DNA from: Symsagittifera roscoffensis
Lineage: Eukaryota; Xenacoelomorpha; Acoela; Convolutidae
DNA length: 60,000 bases
Direction of reading: 5' to 3'
NCBI RefSeq assembly: GCF_963678635.1
Contig: NC_087071.1
Coordinates: 33,408,141-33,468,140 of the forward strand
The notes under the pieces are model-generated. The model searched no databases and was not told the DNA's origin. It saw only the letters and a list, made by a program, of their open reading frames with translations. This document shows positions 53,201 to 55,252 of the stretch, piece by piece. Positions within the stretch are counted from its first letter, which is position 1. The number at the start of each line of letters is the position of its first letter. A program made the position numbers and the translations under genes.

Positions 53201-55252
53201 ATAATAAATTATAATCTATGATGTATGTAAATCTGTATCTATCTGTTAGGAGCTTTCCATTTTACGGCTTGGTCGTAAACTTGATTTTACGGCAGAGTTA
53301 CTAAAAATGATTTTAAACCAGACCTAATGTCAAAATAAAAATGATTGAAGCAAAATAAATCGTTATTATTTATCGAAAAAAAATACAAACCAAAAATACA
53401 AGTTTTTACAAGAACAATTTTTATTAATTTTTCTGAGCGGCAAAAAAATAAAAACAACCGAAGTTATTGAAAACGTAGAAATTAAAACTAGATTTGTTTT
53501 TCCAGGTGAAATTAATCACTAATAACCGGTTCAGACAAAGTAGAAATTGGAAACTAAAGAAGAAAAAACGCAATTGAAAGACAATTTTATGACTTTTTTT
53601 CACATTTCTGAGACTTTGCTGGAAATATTTTTGAATACTCTCGAATTATGTTGCAACTGCGCTCGACCTTATTTTCGAGTGCAGTCTTTTATGTTTTTCC
53701 AAAATTCTCGACGATCCACTAGTATGAGAAAACTGAAAATAAATTTGTAATATTTTCCATTGCAACTGATTTTTGGCAATAATTTTTAAACTGCAAAGTG
53801 CTATATGAATATATGAAATGGCTAAAATCTGGCATCGAAAATTAAATTATTCATTTCGATTCATTTCTGCATTGATTGTTTTTGAGCCCTGGTTGAAGTC
53901 CCACCGTTAATTATCGTTGCATAGATAAACCTGCGATTTTTCAGAGCTACCCAGTTGACATCCATAAAAAAAGCTTATCATACAATTTCTTATACGGCGA
54001 CCTTGAAAAAATGTTATCATACGAATTTCGTACAAATTTAAAAACTGTATCAAGGGTTTTTAGAGAAATACTTCTGTTCCGTTTCCATCTTTTTAATCTT
54101 TCTGCTCAATATTTTTTTTTGTTAAAAAATTGCTTAAAAAATTCCAGACAATGTAACTAAAAAGTAAAAAGCTTAGTAGTCTTACTACACAATCGGATGT
54201 TACTGTATGATCATTACATGAATGAATGGATCTGAAAACCTGGCTAGCTAAACTTGTCGGCTACTTCACACATTTTGGATGTTCTGAGCCAGAAGGAGTT
54301 TTTGTACATTTTTCTTCATATTTTTTGTGTATCAGTCTTCTTTTCTAAAAAACGCATTGGCCACAGTTTTGTGGAGTTTTTATCAGTTAGTTATTCTTGG
54401 CACAACATTATAGACACGATTAATTTTTCGACCATTGCGACCAAGATACGGACGGTACTTCCAGCTTTTGTCTGTGACTTAATACTCTGTTCAAACTACT
54501 GATTTTTGGTCGCGGAATTAACATCGACACTACCAACAAACTCGGGCTGAGGTTTCATTCCTCACACTTTTGCCGATAGTTATTTATATTTTTCTGAGAC
54601 ATAGCAACTCTCTGAGACCTGATGTTTCTGCTAATGGTATCAAAAACTTGTGGGATTTGGACATAAAATCACGACCTCGACCCGCGTGCTAAAACTGAAC
54701 ATAGTCAGCTATAACCGAAAAGTTTCGAACAAAATTGACAAAGTTGTGTGACGCGAACAAAATCGAGCAAAGTCGAATTATGTCCGGTGAAGTCAAAAAG
54801 TCCAGGTCAGAGAAAAGTTGCAAAGAGAAAAGTCCAAGGTCTGTCGAATCATGGAGTCAAGAACCTCAACCGGGGGGCGGGGGGGGGGAGTTGAAATATA
54901 TGTCGCGGGCCTCGCCCGGGTAGACGTTGTCGAGAAAGTAGTTGAGTTTTAGCTTACCCCATGGAAGTCCAGCAGGGAAGACGAACTTGAAGAAGCCCTT
55001 AACTATCTCCTCCAAGTAGATGGACATCGCAAGTCCGAAATCAGGCTCAGTGTCCACCAAAACATTGGAGGGCGTTCCGGATGCCGGCGGGAAAGAGATG
55101 GAGCCATTGACGAGGCAGACAGTCGTGCTCACGTCACAACTTTGAACTGTCGAAGCAGAAAACAATATCACTGATGTTGCCAGATAGACCAAACTAGCCA
55201 AGGACATCCCGGATCGGCAACTCATAATCTGACGGTTGCTGGCGCTCAGCAT
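11122..55252 (-). CDS. Prominin (CD133 family) pentaspan membrane glycoprotein, 25 coding exons
   Basis: Joined minus-strand exons (high-low): 55252-54958, 50240-50171, 48352-48301, 47654-47440, 46914-46791, 45293-45227, 42113-42033, 41699-41494, 41079-40990, 40475-40421, 40318-40239, 38782-38706, 37496-37344, 36668-36545, 33749-33646, 27622-27532, 26829-26665, 19783-19646, 18486-18409, 16310-16257, 15267-15187, 14892-14824, 14305-14216, 13098-12848, 11263-11122. All phases agree, giving 983 residues (human prominin-1 is about 865). Seen: N-terminal hydrophobic stretch, TM1 (about 148-171), CFCICRCCCNKCG, TM2 (190-211), a 266-residue loop, TM3 (478-500), TM4 (524-546), a loop of about 307 residues with many N-X-S/T sites and spaced cysteines, TM5 (855-874), then KLSKYFKRMD and a long tail. 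This is the prominin architecture. Known family role: cholesterol-binding proteins of plasma-membrane protrusions (microvilli, cilia, photoreceptor membranes). Exons are clearly more GC-rich than introns. One intron uses a GC donor. Transcript evidence would settle the weaker donors (introns 5, 20, 24). Confidence 0.95.
11264..11530 (+). repeat. Dispersed repeat D, copy 1
   Basis: CCCCCTCAATAGACCAAGTA, CCCAGTGAACAATCTTCCCC and CAAGCAGTAAGGCTTGCATG recur in the same order at 41265-41470. It sits in the last intron of the prominin gene. Confidence 0.6.
11531..12430. other. Intron 24, no recognised feature
   Basis: AT-rich intronic DNA. No terminal repeats or coding frame seen. Confidence 0.4.
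12432..12607. mobile_element. Small inverted-repeat element E, copy 1
   Basis: The left end GGGCTATTCTCATGCACAAA, with ACCAAAATGCGC, is mirrored by GCGCATTTGGTTTTTTGCTC ATGAAGG at the right. Internal CAACCAATCA and TGATTGGCTG are also inverted. A related copy lies at 40760-40945 with a right end GCGCATGAGAATAGCCCC. MITE-like. Confidence 0.65.
12817..12839. repeat. Run of 23 C's
   Basis: A homopolymer lying just inside intron 24, eight bases from the exon 24 donor. It encodes a false poly-glycine tail if read through on the minus strand. Confidence 0.95.
12848..13098 (-). CDS. Prominin exon 24: TM5 and proximal cytoplasmic tail
   Basis: Encodes GLFFASGVAAVGLITLMVFA (TM5), then TKLSKYFKRMD, closely matching the family's post-TM5 KLAKYYRRMD. 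The tail holds an imperfect internal repeat: RRVYTPKQTPE and RAYTPIQRPTK. The exon ends in phase 2 at AAAAG|GTCAGT. Without splicing, the frame would run into 23 C's on the plus strand (12817-12839) and stop at 12769. The splice to exon 25 is preferred because frame and content continue. Confidence 0.93.
13260..13832. mobile_element. Decayed hAT-like element
   Basis: Carries internal words typical of the local hAT-like copies (GGTTCGAATCCC, GGCGCCAAA, poly-C) and ends with CCCCTAAATCCGCTACTG, related to the right end at 42360. The left end is not recognisable. Confidence 0.5.
14216..14305 (-). CDS. Prominin exon 23: end of extracellular loop 2, two conserved cysteines
   Basis: Encodes FANDIGECESFVKIYDAFLV and YMCDYFLLEL. 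The cysteines in GEC and YMC match the ASC and FLC cysteines that precede TM5 in vertebrate prominins. Acceptor TTGTTTCAG|, donor CTG|GTAAGT, phase 0. Confidence 0.95.
14354..14567. repeat. Foldback repeat with AATTCGTAACAAGCGAC units in both arms
   Basis: The left arm repeats GCGACxATTCGTAAC about four times (14354-14425). The right arm carries the inverse, TTGTTACGAATTGTCGTTTG-type units (14516-14567). A less AT-rich core separates them. The tandem units inside inverted arms are characteristic of foldback elements. Confidence 0.65.
14824..14892 (-). CDS. Prominin exon 22: extracellular loop 2
   Basis: Encodes NTEQYALKLFGWFDDTFAYI and LNA. It corresponds to the human prominin-1 segment with a G-Y-F-x-x-Y-L pattern. 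Acceptor GTTTAG|, donor GCG|GTAAGA, phase 0. Confidence 0.9.
15187..15267 (-). CDS. Prominin exon 21: extracellular loop 2 helix
   Basis: Encodes TTTAALEVAVDNAQTALQTN and GTDWILN, with sequon NGT. Acceptor TTTTTTTAG|, donor AAC|GTAAGA, phase 0 throughout. Confidence 0.88.
15358..15917. mobile_element. hAT-like element
   Basis: The left end CAGGGCGGATCTAGG and right end TCTAGATCCGCGCCTG are inverted relatives of the CAGGGGCGGATTTAGG end at 26080. The interior has GGCGCCAATAT and GAGGGGGGAGCGAGCGC blocks shared with the other copies. No clear target duplication. Confidence 0.65.
15945..16107. mobile_element. hAT-like right-end fragment
   Basis: Ends with a C run, then GAGAAAATCTTAGATCCACC CCTG, the standard right end of the local hAT-like family. 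The left part is missing. Confidence 0.6.
16257..16310 (-). CDS. Prominin exon 20: extracellular loop 2 helix
   Basis: A 54-base phase 0 exon encoding TDFEAAVDASKTAIGDIA. The acceptor TTGTTTCAG| is strong. The donor GCG|GTCTGT is weak, so the 3' edge is the least certain in the gene. Confidence 0.78.
16662..16857. repeat. Inverted repeat, 19-base arms
   Basis: GGCTCTTTTCCAGTTCCCC at 16662-16680 is perfectly complementary to GGGGAACTGGAAAAGAGCC at 16839-16857. It sits in intron 19 of the prominin gene. A weaker A/T-rich inverted flank may extend it. Confidence 0.7.
17185..17725 (+). repeat. Dispersed repeat B, copy 3 (fullest)
   Basis: Runs from CGAAGCCCTGAATGTTCCGA through CCCCCACACGCCATATAAAG, AACGATTTCTAAGACGGATT, GGCGCGAAATATTTCGCGCG and AATGGCAATCTTTAAACCCC to CCGAGCACAAATATTCCG. 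It is the longest version and was used to recognise the others. Confidence 0.7.
17998..18345 (+). repeat. Dispersed repeat G, copy 1, with 22-bp hairpin
   Basis: Shares GTCCGATTGTTATGAAAATT, TTAGGCCATGACAGAAACAC and ACCATAAAATTGATT with 27005-27215. A perfect 22-base inverted repeat pairs 18049-18070 with 18087-18108 around a 16-base loop. Confidence 0.65.
18409..18486 (-). CDS. Prominin exon 19: extracellular loop 2 helix
   Basis: Encodes TSSAITQAETDLIAVIASRD then QMKTDQ, predicted helical. Acceptor TTTTTCAG|, donor CAG|GTAAAA, phase 0 on both sides. Confidence 0.87.
18820..19075. repeat. CGA-rich degenerate repeat
   Basis: Repeated AAAGTCGAACAA and GTCGAAATCGGACATC words, the inverse of the TTTCGACTTT vocabulary found at 1391-5480. 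It lies in intron 18. Confidence 0.5.
19646..19783 (-). CDS. Prominin exon 18: extracellular loop 2
   Basis: Phase 0 exon after a 6.9-kb intron. It encodes VGVYYTQLNTNQAATPTGVT, then PCEDSATACDSL and TSLQAVVP. The N-terminal part resembles the MNYDSYLAQTG block of human prominin-1. Acceptor TTCTCCAG|, donor CCG|GTGAGT. Confidence 0.88.
19868..20020. repeat. About 40-bp imperfect tandem repeat, three to four copies
   Basis: Units contain TTGTTTTGTGATGTxAxACT followed by an A-run and CAAC. TGTTTTGTG-type words start at 19921, 19962 and 20000. Confidence 0.65.
20622..20879 (-). repeat. 3' LTR of the minus-strand element
   Basis: 258 bases, visibly similar to 22925-23180 with scattered substitutions and small indels. 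The purine/G-rich stretch CTCGGCGGGTA just before it is the likely polypurine tract relic. Confidence 0.9.
20997..21518 (-). pseudogene. Conserved C-terminal tail frame of the LTR family
   Basis: 173 codons open, with PEDILDTFQNRNLAPAEWES, SSVEESGVRRSSRQ and the C-terminal block FGYATLDKGVDWNPCW, ending LEEN. The same blocks in the same order occur at 31560-32064. I do not recognise this domain. It follows integrase in the other element, so it is a tail or extra ORF of the pol region. Confidence 0.75.
21683..21988 (-). pseudogene. Zinc-knuckle and post-pol tail remnant
   Basis: FDQGHLKSC completes a first CCHC-like knuckle. CKNCGKPNHFAKKR is a second, with its last cysteine replaced by arginine. 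A few residues later the frame is already in the far C-terminal tail (GGGLNVAIKRAKPN), matched by GGGLNLAIKRAKPN in the other element. The whole enzyme region is therefore deleted here. Confidence 0.8.
21945..23027 (-). pseudogene. gag-like frame of the minus-strand element
   Basis: A 200-codon frame (23027-22425) runs in phase into a second one (to 21945), interrupted by a single TAA after SFQKA. It holds capsid-like segments (RQFKIWFEQFLMALTVEENV; KKLVSRLFLSLGTEGKKRF; ESLEEFLAALTAQAARSG) and a basic tail ending in CNRCGK. An indel then shifts the frame into the zinc knuckles at 21988-21683. Homologous pieces occur in the element at 29206-32465. It would not make a complete product as it stands. 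Confidence 0.85.
22925..23180 (-). repeat. 5' LTR of the minus-strand element
   Basis: 256 bases, TGTCATAC to GATATCACA. It is immediately followed by TTGCGCAGCC, the probable primer-binding region. The gag reading frame already starts inside this LTR (Met at 23027). Confidence 0.9.
23258..23524 (+). pseudogene. Unrecognised short frame with one stop
   Basis: A frame starting MNDQTSIQDTSNLPEVCI meets a single TAG, then continues in phase (MKAPLTAILVGEE to LRIVTNVNRI). Composition is more protein-like than its surroundings. It sits next to the LTR element and antisense to the host gene, so it may be a fragment of another mobile element. Function unknown. Confidence 0.3.
24820..25970 (+). pseudogene. 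Non-LTR retrotransposon reverse transcriptase remnant
   Basis: A decayed plus-strand frame with PIGDLFNQMLIHEKFPDVSK, LAEVLPFHKK and, after a stop, NFRPISLLS. These are the standard order of LINE reverse transcriptase blocks. Further on, frames shift repeatedly. A C-terminal-like segment (IFHEYEIETIFDIFLDQLLK) lies near 25700-25780. Many stops make it a dead copy in intron 17. Confidence 0.75.
26080..26516. mobile_element. hAT-type MITE with perfect 8-bp target duplication
   Basis: The left end CAGGGGCGGATTTAGG and right end CCTAGATCCGCCCCTG are terminal inverted repeats. ATTGTTAG flanks both sides (26072-26079 and 26517-26524). Ends starting CAGGGG with 8-bp duplications are typical of hAT transposons. 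At 437 bases with no transposase it is non-autonomous. It lies in intron 17. Confidence 0.93.
26665..26829 (-). CDS. Prominin exon 17: extracellular loop 2
   Basis: A 165-base phase 0 exon encoding LIDDAMSQFNDSSNFNFSEF, an acidic stretch (DGDFQSDIDDIQANEASY) and the helix KTALDSFKTFVQST. Sequons NDS and NFS. Acceptor TATGTAG|, donor ACC|GTATGT. Confidence 0.9.
27005..27215 (+). repeat. Dispersed repeat G, copy 2
   Basis: Contains TGTCCGATTGTCATGAAAAT, TTAGGCCATGACAAACATAT and AGACCATAAAATTCATG, in the same order as 17998-18345. It ends in a long G run. Confidence 0.6.
27532..27622 (-). CDS. Prominin exon 16: extracellular loop 2, SDCK motif
   Basis: Encodes SDCKSGKTAWTAFHVNESTL and YDYNSFLNSSK. 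SDCK is the conserved cysteine block of prominins. Two sequons are present (NES, NSS). Acceptor GCTTTGAAG|, donor AAG|GTACAA, phase 2 to phase 0. Confidence 0.94.
27659..28207. mobile_element. hAT-like element carrying a nested insertion
   Basis: Left region CAGCGGATTTAGGTAGGGGG, right end GAGAAAATCTTAGATCCTCC CCTG. The interior shares GGCGCCTTTGGCACCAATAT with other copies. A second element (27944-28178) interrupts it at the C run. Confidence 0.65.
27944..28178. mobile_element. Short repeat A element, nested
   Basis: The ends CATTACGAGGCCAAACTGTG and CACAGTTTGGCCTCGTAATG are perfect inverted repeats. The right part (ACTTGTCTCTGGAATCCAGG, TTGTGCGCCTATCCAGTGCA) matches 39915-39997 and 10715-10788. 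It gives the clearest termini of family A. Confidence 0.8.
28310..28700 (+). repeat. Dispersed repeat B, copy 4
   Basis: Weak but ordered matches: TTGAAAATCATCATCCTACTGG, AACCAAATTTGGAACGATTT, AATCGGCCAAATTAGCAATC and TTAGGGCAAAGCCAAGC. In intron 15. Confidence 0.5.
29211..29480 (+). repeat. 5' LTR of the plus-strand element
   Basis: 270 bases, TG...CA, followed at once by TGGCGCAGCC, the likely primer-binding region. Confidence 0.95.
29481..30340 (+). pseudogene. gag remnants of the plus-strand element
   Basis: Pieces match the gag of the other element: AQPAGFAAQDNRTDMG just after the LTR, then a deletion. Next come GPRVGHNVFYNEVQKKLVSR, two stops at the point where the other copy has one, ESGESLEAFHTALTAQAARS and EPVMAVRILSGTTKNQNRRE. 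The knuckle region (RKFDQGHLK) ends abruptly at about 30318, where integrase sequence begins. Confidence 0.85.
30353..31834 (+). pseudogene. Integrase C-terminal part fused to conserved tail frame
   Basis: 493 codons open. GDHRGCGLVERTIQTIKRR is the end of a retroviral-type integrase core, with the glutamate of the DDE triad in LVERT. It is followed by SPFQAHFGRLPKTEF, as in Ty3/gypsy integrases. A long charged tail follows, with GGGLNLAIKRAKPN, PEDIFDTFQNRNLAPAEWEK and VRRSSRQTN. A frameshift then ends the frame. Homologous codons continue out of phase to about 32064 (GYATLDEGVDWNPSW, ending LEEN). The first two catalytic residues are deleted, so no working enzyme is expected. Confidence 0.85.
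32191..32460 (+). repeat. 3' LTR of the plus-strand element
   Basis: 270 bases, preceded by the G-rich CCGAGGGGGTG (probable polypurine tract). Confidence 0.95.
32770..33400 (-). repeat. Dispersed repeat B, copy 5 (inverted)
   Basis: Minus-strand matches to 17185-17725: CCGCTTAAGCGTTATTAACA-like core, GCGCGATATATT and AATGGCAATCCTTAAAACCC. Short plus-strand frames here (such as 32944-33238) are repeat translations. Confidence 0.6.
33511..33608 (+). repeat. 21-bp tandem repeat, five copies
   Basis: The unit AAGAGCTGACCTCTAACTAAT is spaced exactly 21 bases apart (33514, 33535, 33556, 33577), with a last imperfect copy at 33598. It lies in intron 15, 40 bases past exon 15. Confidence 0.9.
33646..33749 (-). 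CDS. Prominin exon 15: extracellular loop 2
   Basis: Encodes IIDRPYFLDGENEYYLAKLI and LGNSSIELSIATVM. It aligns with the family signature of an aspartate-x-proline-tyrosine turn followed by an E-Y-Y-L motif. Sequon NSS. Acceptor CACTTCAG|, donor GAG|GTGAGA, phase 2 out. Confidence 0.95.
34190..34775 (-). repeat. Dispersed repeat B, copy 6 (inverted)
   Basis: Minus-strand matches: GCAAAGCCCTGAATTTTTCT, CCAGAATGGCTATCTTTAAA, AAATGGCTAGTTAAAAAGTC and CCGAGCACAAATATACTGTT. Confidence 0.65.
35183..36148. mobile_element. CCCGCATCC-ended foldback element with ATAATCGATTATA repeats
   Basis: The left end CCCGCATCCGAGTTTAGGCG, followed by TAAATAATCGATTATA, is mirrored by the right end reading CGCTTGAAACTGGGTGAGGG. 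TA flanks both sides. The interior is full of AATCGATTATAATC palindromes. It resembles the element at 7286-8392 in end sequence, flank and design. In intron 14. Confidence 0.8.
36545..36668 (-). CDS. Prominin exon 14: TM4 and start of second extracellular loop
   Basis: Encodes SVCSFLFVWFYMIGFIFPLL (TM4), then IFSTPLMICQGLQSNEIIEN. The cysteine in MICQG matches the conserved cysteine just after TM4 in vertebrate prominins (LICEP). Acceptor GTTCTAG|, donor AAAT|GTAAGT, phase 2 to phase 0. Confidence 0.94.
37344..37496 (-). CDS. Prominin exon 13: TM3 and second cytoplasmic loop
   Basis: The phase 2 entry at CTGAACAG| selects the reading RKGVGAIPMAPAALVFFTVL and onward to GLILGGAGF, which is TM3. 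It is followed by the hydrophilic loop KKHTEPHERSSLSNGGGK and CIC. Other open frames here lack a membrane segment. Human prominin-1 also has Ser/Asn and GG just before TM4. Donor TTT|GTGAGT, phase 2 out. Confidence 0.93.
37693..37903. repeat. Inverted repeat with AATCGATTATAATCGAT and ATACAGATTTTATAC arms
   Basis: GCAATCGATTATAATCGATT then TTTATACAGATTTTATACC on the left is mirrored on the right, where the ATCTGTATAGAAT unit is tripled before AATTGATTATAATCGATTG. In intron 12. Confidence 0.75.
38455..38590. mobile_element. hAT-like left-end fragment
   Basis: CAATGGCGGATCTGGGATTT then TTTCGAGGGGG matches the outer end of the local hAT-like family. No partner end found. Confidence 0.45.
38706..38782 (-). 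CDS. Prominin exon 12: end of extracellular loop 1
   Basis: Encodes INKSLSTLTDSLDDIREDSA and EYDDY, then leaves in phase 2 at ACAG|GTACAT. Acceptor GATTGCAG|. Human prominin-1 likewise ends this loop with an acidic, tyrosine-rich stretch before TM3. Confidence 0.9.
39393..39997 (+). mobile_element. Repeat A (GGAATCCGCAA element), copy 2
   Basis: The left end CCAAACTATGCATTTTTTGA is a decayed form of the 27944 end. The right end TTTGGCCTCGTAATG is intact. The interior repeats GGAATCCGCAAATTGTAAGC units and shares ACTTGTCTCTGGAACCCAGG with other copies. In intron 11. Confidence 0.75.
40239..40318 (-). CDS. Prominin exon 11: extracellular loop 1
   Basis: Encodes ALEQMMKTTISNLTDVLDEA and RDGITDT, an amphipathic helix with sequon NLT. 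Acceptor TTTCCTTAG|, donor ACC|GTAAGT, phase 1 to phase 0. Confidence 0.9.
40421..40475 (-). CDS. Prominin exon 10: extracellular loop 1
   Basis: A 55-base exon encoding ALTRAGDTLNNLTESQLD, with sequon NLT. Acceptor GTTTTAG|, donor GATG|GTTAGG, phase 0 to phase 1. Confidence 0.85.
40760..40945. mobile_element. Small inverted-repeat element E, copy 2
   Basis: CTCATGTGCGAATGGCCAAA at the left and CGCGCATGAGAATAGCCCCC at the right, with inverted CAACCAATCA and TTGATTGGTTGAG inside. Counterpart of 12432-12607. Confidence 0.6.
40990..41079 (-). CDS. Prominin exon 9: extracellular loop 1
   Basis: A 90-base phase 0 exon between GATGCTTAG| and |GTAAGTGC. It encodes DSTYTGAYTETPVSGPSIAS and GFNSSLLLQD (sequon NSS). 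Confidence 0.87.
41265..41470 (+). repeat. Dispersed repeat D, copy 2
   Basis: CCCCTATATAGACCAAGTGA, ACAATCCCCCTGAAGTTAAA and CAAGCAGTAAGTGGCCTGCA match 11300-11525 in order. It lies in intron 8, ending about 24 bases before exon 8. Confidence 0.6.
41494..41699 (-). CDS. Prominin exon 8: extracellular loop 1 with cysteine pair
   Basis: Starts after TTGTATTGTAG| and ends at |GTAAGC. It carries the sequon NYS, a helical stretch (NMKEISNALAAISAALGG) and two cysteines in ATCMGDAPCSN. Human prominin-1 has a cysteine pair at a similar place in the first loop (CLVHPSSETC). Phase 1 in, phase 0 out. Confidence 0.92.
42033..42113 (-). CDS. Prominin exon 7: extracellular loop 1
   Basis: Entered at TTTTGCAG| and left at ACAG|GTGACG, phase 1 to phase 1. 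It encodes EAGDQIFQPIIDWLEDSLA and SEFAAVDT, an amphipathic helical segment as expected for prominin loops. Confidence 0.9.
42134..42360. mobile_element. hAT-like element, short
   Basis: Left end CAAGGGGCGAAATTAGG, right end CCTAAATCCGCTACTG. The interior has GGGATTTGACC/GAATTCGACCCCCTGCCG blocks shared with 26080-26516. It starts about 20 bases upstream of exon 7 in intron 6. Confidence 0.65.
42420..43500. other. Intron 6, no recognised feature
   Basis: AT-rich intronic DNA without terminal repeats, coding frame or tandem structure that I can name. Confidence 0.4.
43508..43850. repeat. ACTTACTAGTA foldback region
   Basis: Both edges are rich in TTACTTGTAAGTAA and TTACTAGTAAGTAA palindromes. 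The left edge is mirrored by AACTTACTAGTATGTTACTA at the right, with a unique middle. Probable decayed foldback element. Confidence 0.5.
44255..44620. repeat. GTCGCGCCATGCATGG repeats with foldback
   Basis: Four to five units of CATACGTCGCGCCATGCATGG type on the plus strand, then AATGTGCAACCATACGTCGC (from 44492) inverted as GCGACGTATGGTTGCACATT (to 44610). The inverted arms are about 30 bases with about 55 bases between. In intron 6. Confidence 0.75.
45227..45293 (-). CDS. Prominin exon 6: extracellular loop 1, GC donor
   Basis: Encodes DMFDTGTLMFSNVTDIIIAD then MQ, with one sequon (NVT). Acceptor TTTTCAG|. The donor is AAG|GCAAGT, which matches the consensus except for C at +2, as is usual in GC-AG introns. 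The phase 1 exit fits exon 7. Confidence 0.87.
45546..45979. mobile_element. CCCGCA-ended foldback element, copy 3
   Basis: The left end CCCGCACTCAGTAAAACGAG and right end GTTTGAAACTGGATGCGGG are inverted relatives of the 35183-36148 ends. The interior has ATAATCGATTATA palindromes. Flanks are TT on both sides instead of TA. In intron 5. Confidence 0.7.
46000..46740. other. Intron 5, no supported gene
   Basis: A GC-richer patch at 46290-46490 has open frames on both strands but no splice-framed or recognisable protein. A CTCAGGCCGGGTCTCAGGCA block resembles 19055-19080. Confidence 0.35.
46791..46914 (-). CDS. Prominin exon 5: start of first large extracellular loop
   Basis: Entered through TTTTGAATAG|. 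It encodes GLGGAMLTATNNQITEDIP and a stretch ending in WVNNVIS. The donor TCA|GTCAGT is weak. The alternative GT four bases downstream gives a frame that hits a stop early in the next exon, so this one was chosen. Confidence 0.85.
47440..47654 (-). CDS. Prominin exon 4: TM1, cysteine-rich loop, TM2
   Basis: The most diagnostic exon. YIVFTVIVTLSLLFVF forms TM1. It is followed by CCPLVSCC and CFCICRCCCNKCG, then the basic loop AQKRQKN, then TM2 (VCCVVLLVGTILGMVLAG). A cysteine-rich first cytoplasmic loop of this form (CRCCNKCG in vertebrates) is a prominin hallmark. Splice sites are TTTCAG| and |GTAAGT, with exit in phase 2. Confidence 0.97.
47665..47815. repeat. Imperfect ~50-bp tandem repeat, three copies
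   Basis: GTGTTCCGACxACTAATGAAAC units start at about 47672, 47718 and 47771. It begins about 10 bases upstream of the exon 4 acceptor, in intron 3. Confidence 0.8.
48301..48352 (-). CDS. Prominin exon 3: short segment before TM1
   Basis: A 52-base exon between TTTTTTTTAG| and |GTATTTC. It encodes SLADKKGDPSYILEETQT and brings the frame to phase 0. The acceptor and donor are adequate and the frame fits on both sides. Confidence 0.87.
49215..50030. repeat. CATACAATT palindrome cluster, intron 2... upstream side of exon 3
   Basis: Repeated ATCATACAATTCCATGC and GAAATTGTATGATAA words in both orientations, at 49229-49345 and 49860-50010. They belong to repeat C, also at 43897-43945, 51360-51500, 52050-52275 and 53960-54060. 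It lies in intron 2. Confidence 0.6.
50171..50240 (-). CDS. Prominin exon 2: extracellular N-terminal segment
   Basis: Flanked by TTTTGTTCAG| and |GTAAGATC. It enters in phase 1 and leaves in phase 2, encoding DGIGAMAQTFLGTDSNETL followed by LADP. There is one N-glycosylation sequon (NET). Both phases match the neighbouring exons. Confidence 0.88.
51017..51191 (+). repeat. Direct duplication, copy 1
   Basis: AGATTTTTAGCAGATTTAAA through GGCTGTACAACGGCTGCACC to GGTGTAATCTCTTCTTCGGA matches 52290-52450 almost throughout. The two copies are about 1.27 kb apart in the same orientation. Confidence 0.85.
51360..51500. repeat. Repeat C foldback
   Basis: CTTGTCATACAATTTCATAC on the left is mirrored by GAAAATTGTATGAAAACTCT ATGATAAG on the right, with a final CCATATATGGAAATTG. 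It lies between the two copies of the direct duplication. Confidence 0.6.
52060..52270. repeat. Repeat C copy with GTATGGAGGTCAAC end
   Basis: GAATTGTATGATAAGCATTT and GAATTGTATGATAATCATTT flank unique DNA. The right end ATGTATGGAGGTCAAC is the inverse of GTTGACCTCCATACA at 43898, suggesting true termini of this family. Confidence 0.55.
52290..52456 (+). repeat. Direct duplication, copy 2
   Basis: Counterpart of 51017-51191, with CAACAGATTACCCCCAAAAA and GGTATAATCTCTTCTTTGGA. Modest divergence. Confidence 0.85.
52508..52829. mobile_element. hAT-like element
   Basis: Left end CAGTAGCAGATTTAACCGGA, right end ATCTTAGATCCGCCCCTTG. The interior has GGATTCGACCCCCTGCCGAC, as in the 26080-26516 element. 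In intron 1. Confidence 0.65.
53960..54060. repeat. Repeat C copy
   Basis: AGTTGACATCCATAAAAAAA followed by GCTTATCATACAATTTCTTA, closely matching the GTTGACCTCCATAC end at 43898. Confidence 0.55.
54650..54890. repeat. CGA-rich degenerate repeat and G run
   Basis: Words such as AAAATCGAGCAAAGTCGAAT repeat irregularly, then a G tract of about 16 (broken by one C) near 54873-54889. It ends about 70 bases from the exon 1 donor. Confidence 0.5.
54958..55252 (-). CDS. Prominin exon 1: N terminus with signal peptide
   Basis: The first ATG (55252) has A at -3. Residues 16-35 form a hydrophobic core (LASLVYLATSVILFSA) followed by STVQSCD, a likely signal peptide. Met10 and Met16 are also possible starts, and Met16 would give the most compact signal peptide. 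The rest is extracellular and contains FPPASGTPSNVLVDTEPDFG and an amphipathic stretch near EEIVKGFFKFVFPAG. The donor GGG|GTAAGC ends the exon in phase 1. Reading on through the donor reaches a poly-G tract and is not coding. Confidence 0.9.
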
